A stretch of DNA of 64,000 nt from CAG-791 sp963593905 (GTDB taxonomy: Bacteria > Bacillota > Clostridia > Lachnospirales > Lachnospiraceae): assembly GCA_963593905.1 (NCBI GenBank), contig CAVBBL010000008.1:17470-81469 (forward strand), in the 5' to 3' direction. Below, one piece after another: positions 9,601-24,600 of this stretch. Below the pieces are notes generated by a model. The model made no database searches and was not told where the DNA came from. It saw nothing but the letters and a program-made list of their open reading frames with translations. The translations under genes were made by a program, and so were the position numbers. Position 1 is the first letter of the stretch; each line of letters starts with the position of its first letter.

Positions 9601-12600
9601 TCGCGCCAGAGAGCTGAAGGAAGATACCCTCTTTGAAGAGTTTGAGACGGTTATAAAGAACACAGTAAGTACCCTGACAAAGGATACCTATACATCATGG
9701 ATCGCCAACATTAAATCCAGCGGCAAATCTTATTGGAGCGGCCTGCCGGATTACTTAAAGAAGGCGGCAGACAAGGGCTATGATTATCTGTGCGATTCTC
9801 TGAATGCAAAGGCAGATGATCTCTATGACCAGATGATGGAGCGCCTGAGCTTTGCCAGTGTGGACGGCAAGATCGTGGATGCCGGAGATGACGTCTATGT
9901 AGATTATCATGTACCCCAGAGATTCAGTGTCATTGAAGGCGGCATGCAGGATGCTCATGTGACCCACTACAAGGTGACCTATGAGGAAAGCGGCAATAGC
10001 TGCACCATCACCAATGAGGCTGTGCTGGAGATCGATGTGATCAAGCGCTGGATCGAGTTAAACGGCGCCAAGGCACCGGACTCCGTCTGGGTAGTGCTGA
10101 TGATGAAGCCTAATTCCAAGTTTATGGATAAGCTTCCCAGTGGTGTGCTGGACTACGAGTTCCCGGTGATCAACCCTATAAAGGGCGGTAATAACCCGTT
10201 GGCACTGATTTCCGAGTTTACCTTAGGCTTCGGCAGCGATCTGCTCAATAAGATCAGCGGCAGCATATTGCCAAAGCTCGCCATCGCCAAGGTCAGCAAG
10301 GATGACAACTGGAAGACTACCTTTGTGGTCTCCAAATATACCCTGGGTATCCCGATGGAGTTTAAGGGCGCCGAGGTGACCAGTGAGATTGTCCGTCAGA
10401 TCGTCAAGTACTTCTTAAAGATTGATCTGCCGATTTCCTATAATCCGCTGGATGGCTATATCAGCATTCCCACCAAGGCGATTCCTACGATTTTGGGTAT
10501 TACAGATATAAGACAGATTACAGATCTGAGCGGACTTGTGGAAAAAGCAAAGGAAAAAGTACAGTCCATGAAGCTGGAGGATTTCGGCAATCTGGGCTTT
10601 GATACCCTGCTGGATGCATGGCACCTGATGGCAAATGTCATCAATATCAAGTTCAAGATCGACTGGCCGGATCCCGATCCGGTACCCAATACCATCCAAG
10701 GCAAAAAGACCTGGGATGACAATGACAATGCGGCGGGCAAGCGTCCGGAGCAGGTAGTAGTACATCTTTATAAGAACGGACAGCCTGCCAAGGATGAGAA
10801 CGGCAATGAGATCACCGCGACGATCTCCGAGAAGAGCGGCTGGCGCTATACCTTTGTTAACTGCCCGGAGATGGATGAGCAGGGCAACCGTATCACCTAT
10901 ACGGTGAAGGAAGATCCGGTGGAGGGCTATCAAGTCACCTATGACGGATACAACATCACCAATAAATACACCGGCGTGACCAAAGAGGATGAATACAGCA
11001 ATATCAAGATCACCAAGGTGTGGGATGATGCCGGTCATGAGAATAAGCGCCCGACCGGCGTAGTGGTCACTCTGAAGGGTGAGACCGCATCCGGCATGAT
11101 GATCTCCGCAGAATTGGATGTGACAGCAGGGAATGATTGGTCATATACCGCAGAGGACATGCTTCTCGTCATGGACGGTGAGGAGTTTACCTATACACTG
11201 ACGGAGAAAGAACTTCCTGATTACACTACCGTGATTTCCGGCAGCGCAGTGAATGGCTTTGTCATTACCAATACCTATAAAGATCAGGAGGAGGGGACAA
11301 TCGATATCCCGATTACCAAAGTCTGGGATGATCAGGGACAGGAGAGTAAGAGACCGGCACAGATTACGGCGACACTGAAAAAGGGTGAAGGCGACAGTGC
11401 CGAGACCGTTGCGACAGTGACACTGTCAGAATCCAATAATTGGAAAGCTGTGGTGCGGGAGCAGGCCAAGACGGATGCGGCCACCGGTGCGGAAATCAAG
11501 TACACCGTGGAGGAATCTGCAGAGAATGACGGTCTGAAGAATTACGACGGTGAGATTACCGGCAGTGCTACAGAGGGCTTTACCATCACCAATACCTATA
11601 AGCCCGGAGATGGCAAGGTGAATGTCAAGATCACCAAGCAATGGGAGGATCTAGGACACGAGGACAAGCGTCCGGATAAGGTAACCGCCACCCTGAAGAA
11701 CGGGGATAAGGAGGTTGCCACCGTAGAACTGACCAAGGAGAATAACTGGACAGCTACTGTACGTTCCGTGCAGTTAAGGGATATCCTGAACAGGGAGATC
11801 GAGTATACCGTAGAAGAGGAAGCGCTGGAAAACTACGATACAGCCATCAACGGCAGTGCGCAGGACGGCTTCGTCATCACCAACGTATACGATGACAATG
11901 CTCCGGAAACTATCGATATTCCTATTACCAAAGTGTGGGATGACGAGGACAATGCAGCAGGCGTGCGGCCCGCTTCTGTGAAAGTCGCCCTGAAGAACAA
12001 CGGCAAGGTGATAGCCACTGCAACCCTGAATGAGGACAACGGCTGGACGGCAGTAGTGCGGGATCAGCCTCAGAAGGACGAGCAGGGCAATGCCATCAAG
12101 TACGTGGTGAGCGAGGATAATGTACCCGGCTATACCCATATCGTATCCGGCAATGCCATCGATGGCTTTACTGTCACCAACAGCTATCGAACCCAGAAGA
12201 TTCTGATCACCAAGGAGTGGAAGGGCGACGAAGATCACACAGACAGTCGCCCTGACAAGGTGGAAGTAAAGCTGAAGGCAAACGGAGAGGAATACACCAC
12301 CGTTGAATTGAACGCAGACAATAGCTGGAAGGCATCTGCTCGCGTTCCGATGTATGACAAGGACGGAGAGGAGATCCAGTACACCGTAGAAGAGGTTTCT
12401 GTCAAGGATTATAAGGTCGAATACGGCGAGGCAGTAAAGACAGATAACGGCTATAGCTTTGTCATCACCAATACCTACGAGCCGGAGACGAAGGAACTGA
12501 AGATCACCAAGAAATGGGATGACGCAGACAATGCAGAGAGCCGTCCCAGCCAAATCAAGGTAAATCTGCAGGCCAATGGGGAGACGGTGGACACCATCAC

Positions 12601-15600
12601 CCTGAGCGCTGACAGTGCTTCCATTGCAGCTGTCGCAGAGGCGAAAGCTTCTAATGAAAGTGGCAATGATGGAAACAGCAATAGTGAGGACGCCTCCAAC
12701 GCAGCAGACGAAGGAAAAGCCACTGTGACGTTCGGAAAATCAACGGATACCACCTGGACCTGCACTGTACAGGGCATCCCTGTCAGAGACGGAAAGGGCA
12801 AGGACATCACCTACACGGTGGAAGAGGATAAGTCCGGCGATGATGAGGCGGCACAGAAGCTTCAGAAGTACAGCACCAAGGTAGAAGACGATGCAGAAAG
12901 TGGCTTTACCATCACCAATACCTACGGCACGGTGGATATCACCATCACCAAGAAGTGGGAAGATCTGGGCCATGATAGCGAGCGTCCCAGCGAGGTCATT
13001 GCAACGCTGACAGGCAGCAACGGTGAAAAGGAAGAAGTTAAGCTGAATGCTGACAATAACTGGACAGATACAGTCAAGAATCTGCCTATGACCACAGCGG
13101 ACGGCAGCAAGATTACCTACAAGGTAGAAGAGTCTGTCACCTGCAGCAAGGAAGCGGACACGGAAAAGCTTGCGAAGTATAAGTCCGCAGTTACCGGAGA
13201 TGCCCAGAGCGGCTTCACTATCACCAATACCTACGATGATAAAGATGACAGTACCATCGATATCCTGATCAAAAAGGTGTGGGAAGATAAAGACAACGCA
13301 GCAGGAAAGCGTCCCGAGTCTGTCAAAGTCACCCTTAAAAAGGAAGGCGCGGAGGATGTGATCGCGGAGGCTACCCTGTCAGAGGAAAATAACTGGCAGG
13401 TGACTGTGAAGGATCAGCCCCAGAAGGACGGTTCTGACAGTGACATCAAGTACGTGGTGAGTGAGGATACCACAGATGAGTGGGCAAAGAGCTACACTAC
13501 AAAGATCAGTGAAGTGACAAAGGTAAACGCCGCAGATGGCGCCGATGCAGGTGAGGAAGCAAACGAGAACATAAGTGAGAATGCAGACAAGAATGCGGAG
13601 ACACATTATGTTTGCACTGTCACCAACACCTACGATGATAATCAGCAGAAGATCACCGTTGTAAAGAAATGGGAGGACGAAGGCCATCAGGATCGGAAGC
13701 CGGAAGAGGTAGTTATCAAACTGAAGGCGGGAGATATCATCGCCAGATCCATCGTCCTGGATAAGGAAACGGATTGGAAGGCTACCTATACCATGCCGGT
13801 GAAGGATGCGGAAGGCAAAGTCATCACCTATTCCATCGAGGAAAATCCGGTGGAGGATTACGAGGCAAAGTACAGCGAGCCTATAACCTTAGAAAGTAAG
13901 GACGGGGAAGACGACAGCCATACCCTCACGGTGACCAATACCTACAAGCAGGACACCAGAAAGATCAAAATTTCCAAGGTCTGGAAGGATGAAGGCTATG
14001 AGAGTAAGCGGCCCGCAGAGGTAAAGATCAATCTGAAGGCCGGCGACCAGATAGTGGCTTCCATCACCCTGCCGAAGGGCAACGTGACCTATGCAGACGG
14101 CAGCAAGTCTGATGACGGCAAGGCCAAGGACGGCGAAGATGCCGACCCTGACGGGGCACAGGATGCCGACGCGGACAAGGAACAGGAGGCCGGCAGCGAG
14201 GATCAGAACACCTGGACAGGCTATATCGATAATCTGCCCATCCGGGATGAACAGGGCAATGAGATCACCTATACCGTGGAAGAGGATAAGTCCGGAGAGG
14301 CTGAGGATAAAGACAAGCTGAAGCTGGAGGATTATCAGACAGAGGTTTCCGGGGATGCCCAAAACGGTTTCATCGTGACCAATACCTATGAGAAGAAGAT
14401 CACCTTCCATGTGGAAAAGGAATGGGATATCGACCTGGAGCAGAATGACTGCCCGGATTCCATCAAGGTAGCACTGCAGAAAAAGGACGGCGAAAATTGG
14501 AAGACCGCGAAGGTGGTGGAGCTCACTAAGGACGGCGGATGGAAGATGGACGTCGAAGTGCCGGAAGGTACCTACCGTGCAAGAGAGTTAAAAGAGGATA
14601 CTGTATATGATTCCTTCGTAGAGACCATTGATAAGGTTACCAAGGAGAACTACGGCGAGTGGATCAATAAGATTAAGGAAGGTGGTAAGAGCTATTGGAG
14701 CAGTCTGCCGGAGAGCATCCGCAGTGCTGCCGATAAGGGCTATGATAAGCTATGCGATGCCCTGGGCACCAAGGGTGAGAACCTGCGGGAAGAGCTGATC
14801 AGTAAATTAGGCGCATCCGACGCAGACGCCAAGATCATCAAGGGCGAGGGTGAGGAATGCTATGTGGATTACAGCGTTCCTGCCAGAGTCAGCGCTGTCG
14901 CCGGAGAGCAGGAGGCTCATAAGACCCGTTATAAAGTAAGCTACAAGGACGAGGAAAACAGCTGCAAGATTACCAACAAGGCTATCCTGGAGATCGACGT
15001 GATCAAGCGCTGGATCGTGCCGGAGGGTACGGAGCTGCCGGATCACGTGTGGCTGGTACTCATGACCTCCCCCAACTCCAAGTTTACGGACAATCTGCCG
15101 GATGGCATGATGAAGATCGAGTTCCCGGTGATCAATCCCTTAAAGGGTGGCATGAATCCTCTGGAGATGATTCTGGAGGCTACCATCGGCGTAGGCAGCG
15201 ATCTGATCGCCAAGATCACAGACGGCATACTGCCCAAGCTGGCTGTAGCCAAGGTCACCAAGGACGACAACTGGAGAACCACCTTTGTGGTATCCAAATA
15301 CACCATGGGCATTCCCATGGAGTTTAAGGGCGCTGAGGCTACCAGTGAGATCATACGGCAGATCGTCAAGTATTTCCTGAAGTTCGATCTTCCGGTTTCT
15401 GTGAACCTGCTGGACGGCTACATCAGCATCCCCACCAAGGCTATCAGCACCATTATGGGCATTGAGGATGTGAGCGATATCCTCGATTTCTCTAAGCTGG
15501 CAGGAGATGCCTTAGCCAAGGCGAAGTCTCTGACCATGGAGGATCTTAAGAATCTGGGTCTTAATACCATCACGGATGTGGGACATTTGATGGCCAACGT

Positions 15601-18600
15601 CATCAATATCAAGTTCAATATTCCGAAGGGAGATCCGGATCCGGATCCCGAGACCATCCGGGGCAAAAAGACCTGGGATGACAATAACGATGCAGCTAAG
15701 AAGCGTCCCGAGACCATCACCGTTCGTCTCTATAAGAACGGAGAGCCGGCCAAGGACGAGAAGGGCAACGAGATCACTGCCACCACATCCAAGAACGCCG
15801 ATTGGTCCTATACCTTTACCAATTGTCCGTCCAAGGATAAAGACGGCAACGCCATTACTTACAGCGTGAGAGAGGATCCGGTGCCGGAGGGCTACGAAGT
15901 CACCTACAGCGGCTACAACATCACCAATAAGTACACAGGTGAAAAAGATAACGACGACAAGATCAACATCACCGTCACCAAGGTCTGGGATGATGAGGGT
16001 CAGGAAGATAAGCGTCCGGATTCCATCAAGGTAAAACTGATGGCTGACGGTCAGATGGTGAAAGAACTCGAGCTGACCAAAGCCAATAACTGGACACAAA
16101 AAGTGGAAGAGCTGCCTCTTAAGGGCGACGATGCCAAGGAGATTAAGTACACTGTAGAAGAAGTTACCTCCGCTGGTTCTCTGGAGAATTACGAGATCAA
16201 GATCACCGGAGATGCAGCCAGCGGTTTCACCATCACCAATACCTACAAGGATAATAAGAAGAAGACCATCAACATTCCTATTAAGAAGGTGTGGGTGGAT
16301 GACAACAACGCTGCAGGCAAGCGGCCGGAATCTGTCAAGGTAACCTTAAAGAATGTGACCACCGGAGAAGATGTAGAGACCGTGGAGCTCTTGGAGGCCA
16401 ACAACTGGCAGACTACCGTGGAGAAACTGCCGCAGTACACAGAGGATGGCAAGGAGATCGAGTATGCGGTAGAAGAGGAAGCTGTAAGCGGTTATACTGT
16501 CAAGATCGACGGCAGTGCCGCAGAGGGCTTTACCGTTACCAACGAATACGATGCTTCCAGGATCACCATCATCAAGGAGTGGAAAGGAGACGAAGAGCAT
16601 AAGGACAGTCGGCCAAAGAGTGTAAAAGTCACCTTGAAGGCAGACGGAGAGGACTATGCATCCTTTGACTTAAGCGAGAGCAACAGTTGGAAGATGACTA
16701 TGCATGTCCCCACAGCCAAGGAGGACGGCACTGAGATCAAGTACACCGCCGAGGAAGTATCCGTCAAGGATTACGAGACCAAGGTGGGAGAAGTACAAAA
16801 GACCGAGGACGGCTACAGCATCACCATCACCAACACCTACAAGCCGGAGACCGGCAGCATCAAGATCACGAAGATCTGGAAGGATGAAGGACACACAGAA
16901 AATCGTCCCAGCCAGATTAAGGTGAAGCTGCTGAAGGGAGAAGAGGTCGACCAGGAAATCACTCTAAGCGCTGAGAATGCAAGCAGCGAGGATGGCAGCG
17001 AATGGTCATGCACCCTTCAGAACAAGGCTCTTAGAGATGAAAAGGGTCAGACCATTGAATACGCGGTGGAAGAGGACAAGACCGGTGAGAGTGAGGATGC
17101 ACAGAAGATTCAGAAATATGGCACCAAGGTAGAGGGAGATGCCGAAAAGGGCTTTACCATCACCAACACCTACGGCGAGCAGGAGATCACTGTCACCAAG
17201 AAGTGGGATGACCTGGGCCATGAGAAGGATCGCCCTGAGGAGCTTCAGTTTAAGCTGATGGCGAACGGTGCGTTTAAACAATCCATCACCCTGACCGCAG
17301 CAGAAGGCTGGACAAAGACGGTCACAGGACTGCAGGCAACGGACGACGCAGGTAAGACCATCGAATACACCGTGGCCGAGGATAAGGAAGCCAACGGCGA
17401 TAAGCTGAAGAACTACAAGACCTCTGAGGCAGAGGGTGATATGGAGAAGGGCTTTACCATCACCAACACCTATGACGATGAGGACCCTGCGACCATCAAC
17501 ATTCTGCTTAAGAAGGTATGGGAAGACGATGACAATGCCGCCAAGGTTCGGCCGGATTCCGTCAAGGTGACCTTAAAGAATAAGAACACCGGCGAGGAAG
17601 TGGCGACCGTGGAGCTGTCGGAGAAAAATAACTGGCAGGCCGTTGTGCGGGATCAGCCCGCCAAGGATGATGAGGGCAAAGACATCGAGTATCAGGTGGA
17701 AGAGGTCAAGGTAGAGAACTACACTACCAAGATCGGTGACATGGAAAAGACCGAGGACGGTTACAGCTTCACCATCACCAATACCTATGAAGCAGAAGAT
17801 AAGAAGATCACTATCATCAAGAAGTGGAAAGGAGACGAAGAGAGTAAAGAGCAGGACCAGGAGGAGCAAGGTCAGGAGGATCAGCAGCAGGATAAACAGG
17901 AAGGCCAGGAGCAGGAGGGTCAGGAAAGTAAGGACAAGAGACCTGAAAGCGTAGTGGTGAGACTGAAGGCCGGTGACATCGTGTTCAAGACCCTTGTTCT
18001 GGATAAAGAGAATAACTGGCAGGCTTCCGTTCGAGTACCGGTGAAGGATGCCGACGGCACAGAGTACAATTACACCGTCACCGAGGATCCGGTAGAGAAC
18101 TACGAGACCGAGATCAGCGAGGCTGAAAAGACCGAGGAAGGCTACACCTTTACCATTACTAACAGTTATAAGAAGGAGACCACCAACATCAAGATCACCA
18201 AGATCTGGAAGGACGAGAATGATAAAGCAAAGAAGCGTCCGGAAAAGGTCAAGATCGATCTGAAGGCCAATGGCACAGTGGTGAAGTCCATCACCCTGCC
18301 GGACGGCACTGTGACAGATCCGTCTACAGAGGAGAAGGAGGGCACCGAAGAGGCCGGTACAGATACCTCTAAGGAGGAAAACAACGGTACAGGTGCAGAT
18401 GCCGGCAACGCAGCCGATTCTGCAGCATTGGCACTGGAAAGCGACAATGTGAACGAAGAGGGCGAGAAGGACGCAGGCGACAAACAGGAGGGCAGCGAAG
18501 GATCGGAAGGTTCCGAGGAAACTGCTGTAACCGAGTGGACAGGCACCATCGAAAATATGCCGCTGCGTGATGAAAACGGCGAGCTGATCACCTACACCGT

Positions 18601-21600
18601 GGAAGAGGACAAGAACGTAGAGTCCGAGAAGATCCGGTACTACAAGACCGAAGTTTCCGGGGATGCACAAAGCGGATTTACCGTCACGAACACCTACGGT
18701 GACAAGGCCACCTTCCATGTGGAAAAAGAGTGGAAGATCGACTTAGGGAATACCGACCGTCCTGACAGCATTCGGGTAGCGATCCAGAAGAAGGCGAACG
18801 ATGCCTGGAAGACCGAGCAGGTGGTTGTGCTCAGCAGTGACAATGACTGGAAGCTGGATGTGGAGATCCTGGACGGCAGCGGCGAGTACCGCGCAAGAGA
18901 AATGCAGCAGGACAACGCATGGGATGAGATCGTAGGCAAGATCGACACCCTCACCCAGGATACCTATGCTTCCTGGCTCAGCAGTATGAAGGAGAGTGGT
19001 AAGGATTACTGGAGCAGTCTGCCGGATGCCATCAGAAATGCCGCAGACCAGGGCTACAGTGCTCTGTGCGACAAGGTAGGCGCAGAAGGCGAAGAGCTCC
19101 GGAAGAAGATGATCAGCATGCTGGGAGCAAAGGATGCCGACAGCAAGATCGTTACAGGAGAGGCGGCAAAGGAAGAAGGCGGAGAAGACGGAAGGTATGT
19201 GATCTACAGCGTGCCGGCCAGACCTACAGCCATTACCGGCGAGCAGGAGGCTCACCAGACCAGATATGAAGTAAAATACGAGGACGAGAAAAACAGCTGC
19301 AAGATCACCAATGAGGCAATTCTCGAGATCGACGTGATCAAGCGCTGGATCGTGCCGGAGGGCACCGAGCTGCCGGAGAAGGTATGGGTAGCGCTGATGG
19401 CAAAGCCCAGCTCCAAATTTACGGAGCAGCTGCCGGCCGGCGTGCTGGATTATGAGTTCCCGGTGATCAACCCCAAAACAGGCGGTCAGAATCCGGTTTC
19501 CATTATTTCGGATATGGCACTGGGACTCAGCGCAGATTGGCTGGATAACCTCATCCCGAATATTCCAAAGCTTGCCATCGCCAAGATCACGAAGGACGAT
19601 AACTGGAAGACTACATTTATTGTGTCCAAATACACCATGGGCGTTCCTATGGAGTACAAGGGCGCCGAGCTGACCAGTGAGGTCATCCGCCAGATCATCA
19701 AGTATCTGTCCGGATTTGACATTCCGATTTCCGTGAACATCCTGGACGGCTACATCAGCATCCCTACCAAGGCCATCAAGACCATTATGGGTATCGAAAA
19801 TGTCAGTGACATTCTGGACTTCTCCAAGTTGACCGGAGCGGCCTTAAAGAAGGCAAAGTCCCTGACGCTGGACGACCTTAAGAATCTGGGCCTTAATACC
19901 ATCACGGATGTGGGACATCTGATGGCGAATGTCATCAATATCAAGTTCAACATTCCGCCGGGAGATCCTACGCCGGGCACCATCGAGGGCGAAAAGACCT
20001 GGGATGATAACAATAACGCAGCCGGCAAGCGTCCCGACACCATCACCGTTCGTCTCTATAAGAACGGGGAGCCGGCCAAGGATGCCAAGGGCAATGATAT
20101 CGTGGCAGTTACATCTAAGGATGCCAACTGGAAGTACACCTTTACCGACCTGGCTGACAAGGATGATGAGGGCAACACCATCACCTACAGCGTAAGAGAG
20201 GATCCGGTAGAGTATTACGAGACTACCTACAGCGGGTACAACATTACCAATAAGTACACCGAGAAAAAGGTAAACGAAGACAAGATCAATATCACCGTCA
20301 TCAAGAAGTGGGATGACCAGGGACAGCAGGACAAGCGTCCGGAGTTTATTGAAGTGAACCTGACAGCGGATGATGCGTCTGTACAGGCGCAGACCGCGAA
20401 GCTGACCACATCCAATGACTGGACCTACACCTTCAAGGACCTGCCTCTTAAGAACGCAGAGGGGAAGGAAATTGAGTATAAGGTAAACGAGGTACAGGTA
20501 GAGAACTATAAGACAGAAGTTACCGGCAATGCGTCCAGCGGCTTCACCATCACCAACACCTACAGCAACGAAGAACCGGATACCATCGATATTCCGGTGA
20601 CCAAGGTCTGGGATGACATCGGCCATGAGAGTGAGAGACCTTTCAAGATCACCGTCAAGCTGATGAAGGATGGCGCAGAGGAGCCGGTACAGACCGTAGA
20701 GCTGAATCAGGACAATGGCTGGAAGACCACGATTTACGGTCTGCCCACCAAGGAAGAAGACGGCACAGAGATCACCTACCGGTTAGAGGAGGACAAGGAG
20801 AGCCTGAACCTGCAGAACTATGACACCAGCATCACCGGTGATATGGCGAAGGGCTTTACCATCACCAATACCTATGAGGACAATGATCCTAAGACCATCG
20901 ACATCCCGATCCGAAAGGTATGGAAGGATGACGACAACAAGGCGAACAGCCGTCCGGAATCTGTGCAGGTGACATTGATCAACCAGAATACCGCACAGGA
21001 AGTAGCCACCGTAGAGCTGTCTGAGAACAACAGCTGGTCAGCAGTAGTAAGAGACCAGCCCCAGTATGATGACAAGGGCAACGAGATCAAATACACCGTA
21101 TCGGAGATTTCCGTCCCCGGCTACGAGGTAGAGATCGCCGGCAGTGCTACAGAGGGCTTTACCGTCACCAACACCAAGTCGAACCAGAAGATCACCGTAC
21201 TGAAGAAGTGGGAAGGCGACGAGCAGGAGAAACGGCCGGAGAAGGTCACAGTGACGTTAAAGGCAGACGGCGAGCTCTATGCCATGTTTGACCTATGCGA
21301 GAGCAATCACTGGAAGACCACCATGAAGGTCCCGATCAGGAATGAGAAAGGAGAAGAGATCAAGTACACCGTGACCGAGGAAACGGTGAACGACTACGTA
21401 ACGAAGATCAGCGAAGCAGAAAAAACCGATGAGGGTTATACCTTTACCATCACCAATACCTACAAGAAGGAGACGAAGAACGTCACCATCACCAAGGTAT
21501 GGGTAGATGAAGGTTATGAGAATGTTCGTCCTTCACAGGTACGAATCGATCTGAAGGCCAATGGCACAGTGGTGAAGTCCCTGTACCTGCCGGATGGTAA

Positions 21601-24600
21601 GATCGTAGATGCAGATACATCCAAGGCAGAAGAGACCGCGATCAACTTAAAGAAGGAAGACAATCAGTGGTCAGGCACCATCAAAGACCTGCCTGCAAGG
21701 GATGAGGACGGCAAGACCATCACCTACACGGTGGAAGAGGATAAATCCGATACGGCTGTGTATGCCGAGGAGATCCAAAAGTACGGCACCGAATACAGTG
21801 GCAACGCAGAGAGCGGCTTTACCGTCACCAATACTTATGATCAGAAGGATCCGGAGACCATCAAGATTCCGGTCATCAAGATCTGGGATGACAATGACAA
21901 TGCCGCCAGCCTGCGTCCGGAAAAGGTCACCATCGAAATTATTAACAAAAAGACAAAAGAAACCGTAGATACTATAGAACTCACCAAGGCCAACAATGCA
22001 GCCAATGAGTGGAAGGGACTCTCCAAGGAACTTCCGAAGACCGAGAAGGATGGCACAACCCCCATTGAATATACAGCAAAGGAGCTGACGGTAGAGGGCT
22101 ACACCACCGAAGGACCCACCGGGGATGCCCAGATCGGCTTTACCTTCACCAATAAGTATGATGTTCGAAAGATCGTCATAAAGAAGGTGTGGGCAGGAGA
22201 CGAGGATCGCACGGATAAGCGGCCTAAGGAAGTCATAGTAAGACTGAAGGCAAATGACATAACGGCCAGAACCATCGTCTTGAGCGAGGAGAATAACTGG
22301 GAGGCTTCCTACAGCGTGCCTGCAATGGGCGCTGACAAGACAGCATACACGTACAGCGTCGAAGAGGATCCGGTGGAGGATTACAAGACCGAGGTCAAAG
22401 AGGAGTCCGGTGAGGACGGCAAGACCATCACCTTCACGGTGACCAATACCTACGAGCAGGAAAAACAGGACATCAAGATCACCAAGATCTGGAAGGACGA
22501 GGGCTTTGAGGCCGACCGTCCGTCCAAGGTCAAGATCGATCTGAAGGCCAATGATGAGGTGGTAGCATCCATCTCCCTGCCGGACGGCGAGGTTACCTAC
22601 ACCAAGAAGGACGATACGACAGAGGGTGAGGACGCCGGGAAAGACGATACTGCAGAAGGCGGAGAGACATCCGGACAAGATGCATCCGTCGAGACGGCAG
22701 CACTGTTGACAGCAGAGAATGCAGCGGCAGGCAATGACGTTGCAGGAACTGATACAGGAGAAGGTGCCGGCACTGCAGGCAGCGATTCTTCCTCGGAGGG
22801 CACCGGAACCGGTACAGAGGGATCCGACAGTAAAGAACCCACAGAGTGGACCGGAACTATCCAGAATATGCCGGTGCGTGATGCAGAGGGCAATGAGATC
22901 AGCTACTCCGTATCAGAGGATAAGACCGTCGAAAAGGAAAAGATCGAGAAGTACACCACCGAGTACGGCGGAGATGCCCAGAGCGGCTTTACGGTCACGA
23001 ATTCCCGAAGCAATACCTTCACCGTTGAAAAGAAGTGGGACATCGACTCGCTCGGCAACGATCGTCCTGACAGCATCCGGGTAGCCATCCAGAAGAAAGA
23101 AGAGGAGGACACCTGGAAGACCGTCAAGGTCGTAGAGCTGAGCAGTGACAACAGTTGGAAGCTGGATGTGTCCGTGCCCGAGGGAACCTACCGGGCAAGA
23201 GAGATGCAGGAAGACACGGCATTAGATGAGATCATCCAGAAGATCGACAATGTCACGAAGCAAACCTACGGCAATTGGATCACAAGCATAAAGGAGAGTG
23301 GTAAGGAATATTGGAGCGGTCTGCCGGAGAGCATCCGCAGCGCTGCCGATAAGGGATACGACGAACTGTGCGATGCAGTAGGTGCACAGGGCGAAGATTT
23401 ACGCACCAAGATGATCGAACTCCTGGGCGCAGCAAAGGCGGACAGCAAGATCGTGGAAGCCGGGGACGAGAGCTATGTAAGCTATCATGTGCCGGAGCGC
23501 ACCACATCCACAGAAGGAGCTCATCAGACCAAGTACCTGGTAAAATATGAGGACAAGGATAACAGCTGCATTATTACCAACCAGGCGATCCTGGAGATCG
23601 ATGTCATCAAGCGGTGGCTGGAATTAAACGGTGCCCAGAAGCCGGATAAGGTAGTGGTAGTATTGCTGGCTTCCATTGATCAGTCCAAGATAGCAGGCCT
23701 TGATACCAGTGATATAAAGATTCCCGGTTATTTGAATGTGGAAGTTCCGGTAGTAAGTCCCATTAAGGGAGGCAATGATATATTTGCGGTACTGGCGGAT
23801 TATGCCCTTGGCTTTGGCAGTGATATACTCAGCAAGATCAGCCTCATTCCGAAGCTGGCAGTGGCCAAGGTGGATGCGGACTGCAACTGGAGAACCAGCT
23901 TTGTAGTGTCTAAGTACACACTGGGCTTGCCTATGAAGTACAAGGGCGCAGAGCTGACCAGTGAGATCATCCGTCAGGTGGTGAAATACTGGATCGGTGT
24001 AGATTCACCGGTTTCCTTCAGTCCTTTCGGAGGATTCATCAGTATTCCCACAAAGGCTATTCACACCTACCTGGGTATTGAGGATCTGGAGGATCTTATG
24101 GATCTGTCCAAGCTTACCGGCAAAGCACTGGAAAAGGCGAAGACATTGACGTTAAATGACTTCAAGAACTTTGGCTTTGATACCCTGAAGGATGATTGGC
24201 ACCTGATGGCGAATGTCATCAATATTCTGTTTAAGATCGATATCCCGCCGAGAGATCCGGATGTTCCGCCGAACACGGTGGTGGGTAAGAAGACCTGGGA
24301 TGACAATGACGATGCGGCCAAAAAACGGCCGTCCACCATTACGGTGCACCTGTATAAGAATGGACAGCCGGCAGTAGATGAAAATGGCAACGAGATTACA
24401 GCCACCACATCGGCAGCCGGAGAGTGGAGATATTCCTTCACCAACTGCCCGAGCAAAGATGCAAGCGGCAACAAGATCACCTATTCCATCCGAGAGGATA
24501 AGGTAGAGTGGTATACCACCATCTACGACGGAATGAACGTGACCAACCGATACAGAGAGACAGGAGGAGAAGAAGAAAAGATCAATATCACCATCACCAA

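Noticed and set aside
17573..18718. Long minus-strand frames opposite the giant gene (also 21671-22678, 24152-25273 and others)
   Set aside because: They follow the repeat pattern of the plus-strand protein, have repetitive hydrophobic composition, no family match and no ribosome sites. They are shadows of codon bias.
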